A stretch of DNA of 64,000 nt from Setophaga petechia (Eukaryota; Chordata; Aves; Passeriformes; Parulidae), in NCBI GenBank assembly GCA_024362935.1, contig JANCRA010000005.1:21030235-21094234 (forward strand), in the 5' to 3' direction. This document shows, piece after piece, positions 13,701-27,260 of this stretch. The number at the start of each line of letters is the position of its first letter. Within the stretch, counting starts at the first letter, position 1. The translations under genes were made by a program, and so were the position numbers. The notes beneath the pieces were generated by a model. That model did not search any database. It worked only from the letters and a program-made list of their open reading frames with translations, and was not told where the DNA came from.

Positions 13701-16700
13701 GGGTCATTATTTCTGCTAATCACTCAGTTTAAAAAGCTCAAACAAAACTTTGTAACAGCCAACGTTTTTTCTGGATTTCTGTATGTCTACTGTAGTTGAG
13801 AATTAAAGTCACTACTGAATATGAGACACAGCATATTTCATAAATGGATATATCAAATGTTTGCTGCAATTTGTACACGGATTTCATAATAATTAATTTA
13901 AAACTTTAAAAAGGGGGGGAATCGTTCTTTCAGGATGTATAGCCCTTTACTTCTTTTGTCTTCCTCAATCAAAAGACAAAATAGAACAAGGGAATATATA
14001 CTTATTTCCCCATAAGTCATATTTGCTAGTGAACAAGAGAAAACATTTGTGCATGTCTTTACTGTGAATCAAAAGATATGTGTAATCACAGAAAATAATT
14101 TCTCAGACCATGTCTGTTAGCCTCTGCAATAAGGAGTTCTGCTTATTACCATTTAGGTTGGCATAATCTGGAAATTGGGCATAAAGAAGTAGAACAGAAT
14201 GAGTAGCAAAGATTATATAGTTTTCAGAATGCCTTGTAGTTGACTTGCATGGAGGATCAAACAACAGGACAGAAAATAAGGAGACTGCTGTTCTGGCCAC
14301 AAGCTCAGCTCGAGAGGCACAGCCTTAGAGCCAGCCCTCTTGCTCAAAGGTTTGGCACCAACTGTTAGTGGAGCAGCTCCCTAAGAACACAGAAGCTTTG
14401 AGGATGACTGAACAGGGTAGAAGGACTTCACCTAAAAAACAGACATAAGTTTGTCTTGTTCATACTGCCAGAGGAAGGGATGTGGTGTTTGTGGGATTTG
14501 TATTTTGTTTCTTTCTGGGTGGAAGGAGGCTGTTCACAGGTTTTTTTAGGCTTTTTGAGGGATTACCATTCTCTGAAAAGATGACCACTGTAACGGTTAC
14601 TGCCTGCTTAATAATTAATACCACCCTCTGTGAATCATTATTTCCGGATGACCTGTACCTCTCGTGCCATGCTATCTCTTTCCTCACAACCTCTAAATTT
14701 ACAGATGATTAAAAAAGAGGGGGAAAAAAAAAGCATTTCAGCATTCATATTCCTTTTTTTCTACATAAGTAACTTGCTCATACTGAAGTTACTTTAGAAG
14801 AGAAAGAAAGTGCGGACAGACTGATTCACATTGATCGTTCCCATATGGTTCAATAGATACATTTCAACCTTACTGAACCACTAAAAACCACTTATTGAAT
14901 TACAAAAAGAAAATTTTTAAAAATTAAAAATAGTAAACAAGATCATTACCTTATTAACCTTAGGGTATGTGAAATTTATCTGAAGAATATTTTATTTCCT
15001 TCCCAGTCGTTGGGAAAATACCTGAACACAGAGATTATAAGATCTACTTTATGATTACAACAACAAAAAAAAAGAGCTGAGTAAAAAAGATGGTAATTAT
15101 ACACAAGTCTTTTTCTATAAGACTTTACTTCTTCATACCTCACATGTACTGCTAGCTGTATTTCAACAGCCAACAGCTTTTTTTCCTAACAAAACATTTG
15201 CTTCACACCTGAATACTTTCCATAGCAAGACAAAAAGTCCAATGACATTAGATGACTTACTACAAGGAACAAATTACGTTAACAACAATACATTACAGCT
15301 GTAGTTTGTGGTGTTCTCAAAAAGAAACGTTACCAGTATCGTTGCATTTTCTAGTTTTAGTTTTTTAGTGTGAAGCCATGCACTAGTGCATCAACTAACA
15401 ACCCCACTGAATTCTTGTGCTCATCTAAGAAGGGACCCTGCTGAATGTCCTAATGCATCTTATTGTGAATCTTCAGCAAATAAAACTTCATGTATGAGCT
15501 CATGATGTGCTTTGCTGCTGGAAAGTCACAGGCTCTGTGGGAAGCTTTTTATCTTCCCAGCAGTCAGTTCTCTGAGAACATCAGTGCAGCTACTGTAGTT
15601 ACCTGTAGATTACTTGTATTTTCTCACATCTGTGTCCAGCAATCTAAACCATGATGATAAAGGGTCATTAGGTTTTGAGTGAGGAAGGGGATGGACTAGA
15701 CAATTTGCTCTGATAAGCTCCTTGTTGTGAGTGCTGGTTTAGAATGTGAAATGCAGGGTTATGCACATTCTCAACGCAAACGCCTGTGCTCTCAGAGCAC
15801 CAATTAAAAATCACACTCAGCCCATCTCAAACTGCATGAACACATCTGACCTGAAATTTTTACAATTAAAATATTGCAATAAACTAATTCTGTCATGGTA
15901 AGAAGGACATCAGCTGTCTATTAGCCACAAAAGAATTCAGGTACAATTACTAAGATAACTGCTGTTTGGAGCACAGCAAAGCAATTTCCCACAGTGGGGC
16001 TTACAGTTCAATTTACCAGTTGGGCAAATATTTTGTGCTCTGTAGTGGTCCACAGAGTTAACAGTTACCTGTAACATTTGAGTAGTGTTATACTTGGAGA
16101 AAACTTTTTTCAACCTAAACAGGTGTTTCAGCTTTATCCCTTCACATGAATACAGATTTTTTTTTCCCCAGCCTTTTTCTGAGAACTTTTTTAAGACTTT
16201 CATTTAACATTAAATGCAAATTTTATGAAAGAAACAATGGGTCTATCTTCCCATTTCAAGCTACTCACAATGTGACCTTTTACGTTACATGCTGCTTGGA
16301 AGAAGAATGAGAATAAGCACAACGTCACCTATAAAATTATGTTAATACTCAAGTAACTTGATGAGGTGGTAACAGGCTTTTTTCCTTTCTTCCTTATGGG
16401 ATATGCCTAACTCAGTAAAAAAATAATAATAACAAAAAAGCCCTATTCTCAAGAACAAAACAATAATGAAAGGAGGTTCCATTTTCATATGAAGCAAAAC
16501 CAGGTTATACCATGAACACAGTGTACAGTTCCAATTACATGGTCAGTGACAGTACTGTGAGAATCCTTTAAAATATTTATCATGAATTTTTGTGTCAAAC
16601 TGCAGCAAGTATCATGGTATTGTGTTAGGCAATAGATAAATACATGGAAATACAAATGGGCCATTAAATATTTCTTGGTCAATCTTCAAGCCATCACAAG

Positions 16701-18012
16701 GAATTCAGGGATTTAAGAGTATGAAGAATGGAATTCCTACACTTCCGCCTTCTTGAAATTAAAATTACCATTCAAACACCAACTCATCAGCTTAGATAGT
16801 TCTAAGGTTTTCTCCATTGCCCTTGCAGAGATGATTATATCCTGCTATGTTGCTTTTGAGTCTTAATTTTAAGTCAGTGAAGAAAAACAGAAGGTTGATA
16901 TTTTACATTAAAAAGGTCCATTTCCAAATTACAATAATTGTAACAATACATGAGCTCATAATGGATTTTCTACCAAGATTCAAAGACAGCATTTGAAAAC
17001 GAGCTCCTTAATTTTATCACTTGGTTTTATTTTATACAAATACATCTTTTAGTTCCAATTGCTGCAAGAGAACTGGCTACATATACAACACTGGTTTAGG
17101 TTTCTTTTTTCATCAGTCCATGGTCTTCAATGAAAATGCATAGTTTTGAGAACATTAAAAGTCTGCATTATCAGAAAAAATGACTCCTTAATAATTATTC
17201 ATACACCAAGTAGCTGTAAACCCAAATCATTTCAGAAGACCTGAATGTGTCAAGAACTTTGACAATTATGACTGGAGCCAGGAAACTGTAGCACTGCAGA
17301 ATTTCTTATGAATTTTTCTAGTTACTTTTTATAAATGCTGTCCTAGATGACAGCTTAATGTGTACCACATGCAATATTTATTCTTCTTCAGTGTCAGACT
17401 GTCTAGCCATCCAAGGGAATACAAAGAATGTCACTTATTAGGATAAAAGCACAAGGAAGGTAATCAAGGACATATGTAACATCAGCCAATCATGCCCTAT
17501 TTCAACATCCTATTCCATTCATAACAGTTCAACAATTATTTGCTTACTGATAACTTGCTTTCAGGCTGTTTGTGTTCCCCATAATGGTGGTTTGCATTTA
17601 TTTTGCTCTTTAGAATTGGACACTTGCTGTGCCACGCATGTTTGTCAAAACTTTCTATCTTCTGTCAGAAAGAGCTTTAGCATATCAAACAATTTCTGTA
17701 TGTCAGAAATCAGTAATAGAACAATCTAGTTACCTTCTATGTCAATAGGGTACTAACATAACTAGAGACCAGAAACAAAAGGCTATCAGACACTACACAC
17801 TACTGTAAGACAGGCAGCTAAACCCACGTTTCTATTTACTGTACTGATCATATAGCTATGTCTTTATGAAAAGCCTAGTACAAAAATTAGACACTGAATG
17901 GAATGGAAATGTACTTCAACAAGATACCGTCTGAGCACAAAGACATTAACCTTGCTGTTAAGCTTGAAAACTGAATTTTGTACCAGTCTTCTGTGTCTCT
18001 TTACCATACTTC

Positions 18013-18029
18013 TATTTATTTATTTATTT
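18013..18029. repeat. Short (TTTA)n microsatellite
   Basis: TATTTATTTATTTATTT, four tetranucleotide units, in AT-rich intron. Confidence 0.9.
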
Positions 18030-18236
18030 CACCAAATGCCTATATGAAATACTTGCAGACATCTTATCTGCTGATTCTAATCTATACAATGCGTCAAGTT
18101 ATGAAAAAATGTTAGTTCACAAAGACAAGTAGAGACAGACAGATAGAGGGAGCCAAAGACAAACATTTACCCTCCATAAAGTTATTTTAAAATAATACGA
18201 CTAATATTAATTTTCAAAATTCCTATGGGAAACTGA

Positions 18237-18260
18237 ACACACATGCACATGCATGCACAC
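18237..18260. repeat. 24-nt strictly alternating purine/pyrimidine run
   Basis: From 18237 to 18260 every base alternates purine and pyrimidine, mostly CA and TG steps (ACACACATGCACATGCATGC followed by ACAC). Such runs can adopt Z-DNA. It is probably a degraded CA/TG microsatellite. Confidence 0.85.
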
Positions 18261-21059
18261 TTCATTATTCTGAATATCCTGGGACATTAAGACTTTATTA
18301 AATAAAAAACAGGTATGCATTTAACGAGCCTCTGAAACAAAACATGAGCTGGCAGTACCATCACATGTTTTAGATCGGCAACATTGTGCAGGTTTTCAAT
18401 GTATTAGGTGTAAGATTTTATTTTCTTTAATAAAAGCCATTTGGATTCAAATACATTTTTGCTTCAGGAATGTACTACTGTGCCAATGCATCAGAACAAG
18501 AGGAAGACTCAATATATAATGAATCTGATTAAACCCAATGAAGGACAATACCAGCACACATACTTAAGTCTCTTTTAAATATTTAACTTCCAAACATTTC
18601 TTCAGGCTTTAGAAATTAATACCAGAGTGCAGTAAGTCCCAAACGTTATTCAGATTTATATTCTAATCAACTCTCTTAAAATTAACAACAATTAAGCTCA
18701 AGCACTGGTAAAAAAGGATGACAAGATACTCATACCCAATGCCTCATCTGACAGTTCTTCAATTAAACATATATCATGTACAAACTTTGCTCTCCAATTT
18801 AAGCATGAACACGCATCTATTCCTTGTTTCCAGACAAGGATACATGGTTCCATCCACTCTAAGACTAGTGACTACCAACATCTGAACATCAGTAATCCAT
18901 ATTAGTGATTAGAAGAAACTCTAGCTGTGAAAATAAAATACTGTGCCAAAACCTTAGAAGGTAAGATATGTTTCTTGGGAAAAACAAGCAGTTAAATGAA
19001 AACATATTTCCATATACTTAATACAAAAGAATGAGCTGTAAGTAACCATAAAATTAAAAGGAAAACTATTTTTTTAAAAATGCATAAGATTTTCAAAGTA
19101 ATCATCAATGAAAAATGTGTGTCAGTTGTGAAACAAAGAAGTCACTTAGAAAAAGGAAGCTTAAAAAAAAGGATGTCAAAGCCACAGTACCTACATTTCC
19201 AACTGTATAAAAGAATCATCCTCCTCAAATATTATTTTTTCATTTATAATAAATGCTTGACTACCTGATGTTTCCATGTAGTCCCTATTTATAGCAAACA
19301 GAATAATATTACAGAAGGTATTTCCCCTAGAGAAGGAGATGTTGCAGACCACTCACAAAGAACAATTTGAAAATGAGTATTTTTCCCAGACCCTACAGCT
19401 ATCTCAAACACCATGCATGAGAGAAATAATGGTAGGTGGAATAAAATTAGCTTCAACTATGAGAACTTAAAGATATTAACACAATTCTGCAGGAAGTGGT
19501 AAGCATGAAATGTTCCAAGAAATGAATTCAATAAGCAGGATTTAAAACAAATATTCAGGTACTTGTCTGCAAATCAAACACTGCAATACTGAGTAACACA
19601 TCATGAAAAGAAAGATACTTATCATTTGGGACATTGTTCAAGAGACAGTATTACAGCAATGTGATTGCAGTTCCTAATCCAGAATACCAAAGCAATACAA
19701 GTGTATTGTCTATTTCTTAACAAAAGACAACATTATCAAAGCACTTTTTGCTTTAAAAAATGTCTAAAATCAAAGCTCATCTGTCATTTATTACAACTGT
19801 TGATGCACCTAACATGAGAGGTTTCCTCTCAAAACCCAGTTACAGGCAGCAAGGAGGTATCAGATCTTCACACAGAGAGGGGGCTACCCCCCTCACACCA
19901 GGTGAGACCACAGCCACCCACCTCCAAAGCAATTCAACAGCTTCCTCTCAATCTTATGATTGTCAATAGACCCTCAAAAAAACCAACTGCTGGTTTTCAA
20001 ATGCCATATCAGATACAGAACAGTGACCCAACAGATTAGGACACAACCTCCCAATCTAACCTCCCCTCCTAGTATCTATTTTCCCCTTGATCTGAAAGAG
20101 AAATTTATTTGCTTTAAGGGCTATGCACAACTTCTACGTTGTCTAGGTGACAAAGATAGGCTAACAATGTTCATTCATTCTGAAAGGCACAGGGCTTAAT
20201 AAATTAATATGAAGAAGAAATAACTAACAATATTCAGTAACTTAAGGATGAACAACTGTTAACAAGAATAACAATCTCTGGCAAAAATCTTAATTTATTA
20301 GTAAATCAAAACAGGACAAAAGCTCCCTCTATTAAAAACCCCAAATCCTATTTTCTAGGGTAAGACCTGTGCACAGTGCAGTGAAGGTAACTGTGCTTCT
20401 AACACTTAACCCAAAAGAAACACAGTCTCTGTATCTGTTCTACTTTTCCATTACTAATGGTGTTTCTCATTAGCATCTTCAAATGTGAAAGAGATTTTGA
20501 CATGAGTATCTACAGGCTTACATGCACAGTCAAACTACTTTATTCTAAAATAAGAGTGAAATTCACTACTGAACTATTCCTCAACTGCCATGGCAGATCA
20601 GAAGAAGCATTGATAGCAGACAGCAATTCATAAGACTACACAAGCCAACTATAAAACTGGTAGGGCATCCAAACACCCATAGCTGCAGTCATTCAATATT
20701 AGAACTGAACCCACAGAACTGGATATAAACAGATCAGAAACTACAATGATGATGGCCAAACCAAAAAACTAAAAACGCTGGGAAGGGCATCTGCACAGGG
20801 AAGAAGAACAGGAAGAGAAGATGGGAAGCAATGCTGAACTGTTCAAAGGCAGGTTTGGATGACATGCAGCTGAGAGGGCAGGGATCATACACACAGCAAT
20901 GAAGAAAGCAGAAGTTGCTCCTGGCTGACACTGATGCTCTCCAAGTACGTGAAGCCTGGTGGGTCATTGTCACAGCAAATGTCACATATCAGCTGCAGTT
21001 GAGATGGCCATGATACACAGATATCACCACACAATTTCAGAAGGCTTTAAGCATTTACC

Positions 21060-21500
21060 CATAGAGTAACACCATACCACATCAGAAGGCATCAGGTGTA
21101 TGCCCAGACAGACCTACATCGTATCACTTCAGGAGGTCTCAAGCACCTGTCCTTGTTCTCCTTCAGCACAACCTTTTATATCCTTATCTGCATGTATTAC
21201 ACCTGTGTGTCCCTTTGGTGGTTGGTCAGTGCCTCTGGGCACTCCCTGGCTCATTACCTTCAATGCTGCTCACCTGTCCTACACAGCTGCAGCCCCCTGG
21301 GGATGAGGCTCAGCCACAGCCCCACTCCCAATCACCACAAACTGGGCACCTACAGGTCATGGCTGCCATGCTGGGCTGGTTCTGGTGCTCAGGGATGCTG
21401 GGCTGTCACGTGTCACTGTGAACACTGGAGAGGCTCTTCTTCATTTGCCTGCTCACCCTTCTCTCTACAGTCTGTAGCCTTTGATGGGTTCTAAGCACAG
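21060..21500 (+). other. GC-rich intronic patch, possibly an old LTR fragment
   Basis: This stretch is much richer in G and C than its surroundings and has three overlapping plus-strand open frames. The longest, at 21096-21494, encodes a low-complexity, Cys/Ser/His-rich peptide like no protein I know, so the frames look like a composition effect. A CAGCACAACCTTTTATATCC segment near 21165-21184 has the look of an LTR promoter region. No terminal TG...CA ends, primer-binding site or partner LTR were identified. It could also be unique GC-rich sequence. Confidence 0.25.
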
Positions 21501-22864
21501 TGTGATGATACCTTTATCTGCCCAGGACAGGCCTTCCCAAAACCCAGGTTTCCCTCTACTATGACCACTCCTCTCTTTACTAGCTCAGGAGTCAACATAC
21601 TCTAAGTAAACCACTGAGGTTTTATTTCCTGACTTTGCAACCTACACTTTAGCTATTTAGTAGTGCCATGTTGTAATCAGGTGGACCAGAATTTTTGAAA
21701 ACAGCATCACCATAAAACACTGCCCATTTTTAAAACATACAGAAACAACTCATTTGAAAAAATTTACTGTCCTAATACGTAGGAACCAAGACATTTGGCA
21801 CAGAGTAAACTTGCTATCAGAGATAAACCATCACATCTGGGCAGAAGGTGAACACTGCAGTGAAGTTAGACTCCAGGAAGGTGCTTTTGCATCTGGAGCA
21901 AGGTTACACGCTGAAGCTGAGAATGGGATCCATCTTTCCAAGCTTAAAGACATGTCCCCAACACCTGCTATTCCCCAAACTATGCATTCACATTCAAACA
22001 GACAAGGGACTCCAGAGGGGCAGGCAAAAGAAAGCAAACCAAAGCAGGAAGTCTGGTGAAAGAAATCATCCAGGCCAAAGGACTGGACTGGAATTATGCC
22101 AGCAAGAATGGGAGGAAATCAAAGCAGAGAGAATCTGGCAAAGACCCATGGAGAACATTTCAGCTAGGAAAACAGTGGGGCAAAAAGTATGGGATAAAGA
22201 GAACAACTAAATGAAGTCACTGGAATTGGTAAAACAGAAGACTCCAAGAAGTCAATTGGCAATGCCAGGACATGGTGCTAGAAAGAAAACAGACTGCCAT
22301 TTGGTTGATGGATGACTAACTAATTTGTATTCATTAATTCATTTGTATAAGGAACAATAAGAATAACTGTTTATTAAGCAAGTAACATGCACTATCCCTT
22401 ACTATACTAGGTAGGTGCTCCAAGAAAAACATTTGCAATTCCCTAGTTTTGAAAGCCTGAGCTGTAAGATACTCTCAGTCAGGCAGTAAAGAGGAAGCAC
22501 AGGATGCCTAAATTCTGGATCTGATTAGCTTTGAATATCTGACTTCTCAACTTGTGTGTGCAAAACTTTACTTATACCCAGATCACACAAATCATCTCCT
22601 AATATTCTTTTAAAACATTTCAGTTGTAAGGCAGGAACAAGAACTGTAATATATTTTTTAAATATTATTTTCCAAATTTGTCAGCATAGAAGACAACCTT
22701 AAAATCATTAAGCAGCTATGTCAAGAAAACATCTCAACACCACCTTGGCATTACAAGTTATGATTTTAAAATTCCTTCAACTAATTTCTCAAATATATTT
22801 ATCAGAATAAAATGTCACTGCCTAAACATCCATACCTGCAGAAATACAACTAAGAACTCCAAGG

Positions 22865-22930
22865 TTCCATTTATTACCATAAATGGTAATAAATAATTCC
22901 ATTTATTACCATAAATGGTAATAAATAATT
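22865..22930. repeat. Tandem duplication of a 32-nt unit, each copy a near-perfect hairpin
   Basis: The 32-nt unit 22867-22898 is repeated exactly at 22899-22930, with two more matching bases at the left edge. Within each unit ATTTATTACCAT, AA, ATGGTAATAAAT form a perfect 12-bp inverted repeat with a 2-nt spacer. Because the units abut, the right arm of copy one can also pair with the left arm of copy two around AATTCC. The stretch therefore has alternative cruciforms. Confidence 0.97.
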
Positions 22931-23094
22931 CTATTTATAACTTCGTTTCCTAACTAGTTTAAAAGTGAAAGACCTAGTGAAAGAGATTAGTTCATACTCA
23001 AACCTATGAAGTGTTCCTTTTACTTGGCCTTCGGTATTTCTTTCTTCATGTCAGATTTCCCTACCCCCTCCATTTTTTTTTTTCAATATTTGGA

Positions 23095-23535
23095 ACATCT
23101 GAAGCAATATGAAAAAGATGAATAGAAAAGGATTATTCACTCTCATAATACAAGATCTAAGGAGCACCAAATGAAATTATGATGGGGCAGATCCAAAACA
23201 AGCATAAGGAAGTACTTCTACATATAGCACATAGTTAAGCTGTGGAAGTCTCTGCTTCAGGATATTGGGATACCAAAAAGTATACTTGAGTTCAAAAGGT
23301 GAATGGGTAAATTTATAGAATAAAAATCAGTCAAAAAGTATTAATCACAAGTCTATCATATCTGGCTCAGGCAGTTCTACAATAACAGATTGCAAGAAGC
23401 TGGATGCATATAGTCTGTTTGCTTAATCTGTTCCTATAATCTTCCCTGGACATCTGTTAGTGGCCTGTCAGAAACACAATACCAGAAAAGATGGACCTTT
23501 CATCTGACCTAATTATACCTCTTCTAGCTTAAGAA
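23095..23535 (+). mobile_element. Ancient CR1-class LINE remnant, 3' end
   Basis: This stretch matches, at the level of recognisable phrasing, the 3' end of old sauropsid CR1 elements. It runs TTATTCACTCTCATAATACAAGA, then CACCAAATGAAATTATGATGGGGCAGAT, then ATAAGGAAGTACTTCTACATATAGCACATAGTTAAGCTGTGGAA, a diverged copy of the shared phrase that precedes the 'lack of space' region of CR1. It ends with a degraded version of the terminal 'ATGGACCxTTxxTCTGACC' segment near 23500. Divergence is high, with indels. It is on the opposite strand to OLA1. Ends are approximate. Short stretches are quoted only to locate the match. Confidence 0.75.
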
Positions 23536-26500
23536 CACTGAAAATGCTATGAAAATTAATGGGCAAAATTTTATTTATTATGACATATATGTCACTTTTC
23601 TAAATACACAGGAGCAAAATACTAAGTCCTCTATCCTATCAACACTGATCAACATTTTTAACAGAATGCCTACCATAACATTTTGAGAAACAACCCCTTA
23701 AAATTATGTTAACATACATTTGGATATTCAACAAGTCTGAATTATATTAGAGAAAACAATGTTCAGAAATCCATAATTAAGTCTCAGACAGTTTAGTTAC
23801 AATGCTAGAGACACTAGAAAATCTTTAGCAGCATAAGTGGCTTTTTGAATTACAGTTTAGGCATAGGATGAAATTCACTTTATTGGACCAGAGAAATTAA
23901 GTCAATAGATCAGATATGCAGCTTTAACATATACAGTATTTCTGGTGCTTGCTGCAAATAAATCCAAAATCCCAAACCAAACATGGTGCTAAGCATGGTC
24001 CACTATATCCACTCGTTATTTAGCTCAATATATTTCATAATTGGAATCCATTCTCTGAGCCACTAGATGCATGCTCTATAGCAAGACTAAAATATAAAGT
24101 TTAAATTAGATGAAGGGCTGAGAAATCAGATATCCTGGATTCATGTGACATCCGGGAACTCAGAATGCAGTTTTAACTGATAATTATTATTATTACTATT
24201 TTCAATACTTTCATGGTTAAACTCGAATACAGTATACCATGGTTAAGGTACTAGATCCAGATTTTTTTAAAAAATTATTAATTATTAAAAGAAGAGTTTA
24301 AATATTCATTTAGAGCACAGCAGTACATATTAGGAATGGTTTCAGTGGATTCCCCTATAAACATCAAGATTACTGTCATCTGATCATAACACAAGTGCGA
24401 CTAACACAGCTGCCATGTCAGCTTCTCTTCAGGGGCTAGGTCTTAATCATAAATCAACTGAATGACTAATTCAACATTGTTAAAACCAGCAAGTAACTGC
24501 TTGGAGCCATTCCAGTTTTACATCTTTCAAAAGGTCAATACACCTACTCAAACACACAATAGTCCTATCTTTCACAGGGCTTTATTCTTTCCTTGGATTG
24601 AAAAATGACACACTGGCACCTAAATATAAGTGTGCTTTAACTAACAATTAAAATGTTCATTAATTCTGAAAGAGTAACCAAGTAAAACAAAGAAAATTTC
24701 AGTTCTCCTCTCCACACAAAATCAAAAAGCCTCTTCTCTCCTTCGCTGTTTTAAGCACTTTTATAGTTGCAAAAGTCTGATGAAAAGAGTCTCTTGTTAT
24801 ATTATGAATTAAGCTCAGAAATAAACTTTTTTTAGAAGAATGACTACAACTAAATGTGGCTTGTATTTCAAATATGAATACCTACCCCTCAAAATAATAA
24901 CAAAAATCAGAAAGTGGTATCTAACAGTAAAATATATTCTAATCATTTACATCTGCTTGCACCACATAAATGACAGAAGCCTACCGTTAGCATCCTTCAT
25001 AGAAAACATTTATTCTGCTCTTAAATATAAAAGCTATGTTGCATAAACAGAGGATTTAAGGCTGTGGCAGAGTAGCTGAAGGAAAGGAAATGGCAATCTT
25101 TCTGGTTCTACTAGATGCCTTTCCCTATCACACAATGTTTCCCACTCATAAATACATGACAAATACTTCCTCAATCATTTTTTACGAGCAGGGATGCACA
25201 GGGGGTAGTCAATGGCTAGCTTGAGGGAAAATAGGAACAGCAGGAGGCAGAAACTGTACTGAAAATGGCTATGTGGTAAATTCTCTTCTGGAACATCACT
25301 CAGATACCCAGGCTTTGATCTTTCAGCTACAATTACACTTACATCCATGAGATCTGGGTAGACTTTTTAAAAACTACATCACTAATTGTAATAGAAACAG
25401 TTAAACTGTTTCATTATATGACTCCTCAACTCAAACATCTGATTTTTTAAAATTAAAAATTGCAATTTATCCAAAGATTTGCTTTCAATTGGGTTTAACT
25501 ATGTCATCATCACAACCAGTCTCACAAAAAACATGGGGTGACTGGCGACAGCTAAATCACAGACTGGCGTCGCCTAAGTAGTCTGGCTGCCATTAGGGTC
25601 TGGGCAATGGTATTTACTGTACAATTAGAGCCACTGAGCTCTACCTGTAATCAGCCAAATACAGGTGTGAGGATCCTTTTTGGGACATGGAAACAGACTC
25701 ATCCATTTGCACATAAGCTTCCACATCTGTACTGTTACAGCAAGCCTGAAGAAACCATAGCATTTTTACTTTGAAAAAACTATCCCCTTACAACAACAGA
25801 GCAAACAAAACTACCCTGATCTGAAGTATTTCCTTGGGTAGAACTATCCTTACATTTAAATTGTCATACCCAAAAATATTTAGAGGAAAAAATTAATTAA
25901 AAATTATAAAATTCGGCCAAATATGAAGAGCTTACATTATTATACTGCTCACGAAGTCTATTCTGAAGTCTGTGTTTGGGACTGAGAGGGTTTGCTACTA
26001 AAATACGTTAAATTTTGTTCTTTAGTACCAACACAAAATATCTTGGAGTATCAAAAGGACAGTTTTAGTTGCAGTAATTTCACAGAATTTATTCTAATGA
26101 TTTATTGGAGTTAACCATCTGACATTAATTATTGTTTTGGCTTCCAGTCTATGAATGTTTATTTTTCAGTTTAAAGCCTTCTCACTCTTTGATATCATAT
26201 GGAAATGAGAATTTTTAATGGAAAATTGAAACCATGTGCATCTAAGTACTTAATGAAGTACAGGGAGAAACAGAGGGTGTACTTTAGGAGAATTCAGATA
26301 TTCCGCTTTGGATACTTTTGATTTGTTTGGATGAGTTACATGCATATATCTGTTCACAAACATACATTTATACATCTTCAAAGTATCTCACAAGTACAGT
26401 GTTTAAAATTCTGAATTGTACGAAAATATTTGTTGTTTGGTTGGGGTTTTTTAAACTAAACACACTGCTATAGATTTTCCTTCATCATATGCTAACTACC

Positions 26501-27260
26501 CAATCTGTTCCCTCCTCCACAGAGCAATATTTATGCCATCTAGAGCTTCCAATGACATGCTAAATGCTGTAATTCCCAACAGTGGATTCCCACCTTATGT
26601 CTACCATGTTAGGATTGGATCTTCATCCACTTCACTGAACGTCTGATAGACTGATTTTGTAAACATTATGTACCTGAGTCACAACACTGATGCCAGAAAT
26701 ACCTGACTAAAACCTGAGCTATTCATGGCACTAAAGCCCACCAAAAGAGGCCTGTAAACCATAAGCAAGGTACAAGAAGTGGCAAGAAAGCCAGGTACCC
26801 AACTACAAACAGAAGAGTAACACTAAAATGTGCAATTTTGCTTGAAAGACTTCTGTGCAACTCACATAGCTTTAGTCTTCTGGCACTCAATTCATTCCTT
26901 TGGAATGAAAAAGATGCTGTTCAGACAACCAGCATTATAGAACATGATAAAGCCACATGCTTATTTAAATTAGTACTTCTAAATCAAATCTATTTTCTTC
27001 AATGTTAATGACTTCATGTTAAATTGTAAGGATGGAAAGCATATTCTTTTCTGCAGTTTCAGTCAAGGTTTCACCATATGCATTGTATTCCAGCAGCATG
27101 TCAGTGGGAGCATAACAAGTAACAGCAGTGCAAGATTAGTTCATATAGCTATTTTAACTAATATCCTTGGTGATCTAAATGTGCAAGGAATTACTGACCA
27201 TTGAAAAATGTGAAAGAGAAATATAAGTTTAGACATTAAACTATGGTGGTGTATACTCAC

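Larger units (their letters stand above)
1..27260 (-). other. OLA1: OLA1 intron downstream of exon C (partial, at least 27 kb)
   Basis: This intron begins GTGAGT at 27260 and continues past the low end of the window. I looked for the conserved downstream peptides (KIKEWVDKYDPG, PFSGALE, KIIKAGF, RAWTIRKGTKAPQ, the C-terminal IVEDGDIIFFKF) and did not see them. It contains an unassigned coding-like stretch (0.5-1.8 kb), CR1 remnants (about 3.7-4.2, 10.5-10.8 and 23.1-23.5 kb), a GC-rich patch at 21.1-21.5 kb, a 24-nt alternating purine/pyrimidine run at 18.2 kb and a duplicated hairpin at 22.9 kb. Between these (4.3-10.4, 10.8-18.2, 18.3-21.0 and 23.6-27.2 kb) is unremarkable AT-rich intronic DNA. 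Confidence 0.88.

Noticed and set aside
21096..21494. 132-codon plus-strand open frame, the longest in the window
   Set aside because: It lies in a GC-rich patch where three frames are open at once. The peptide is Cys/Ser/His-rich, resembles no known protein and has no splice or start context.
1..27260. Search for the remaining downstream OLA1 exons
   Set aside because: By-eye scanning for revcomp forms of the conserved C-terminal peptides found none. A short exon could be missed, but the strongly conserved blocks are not evident.
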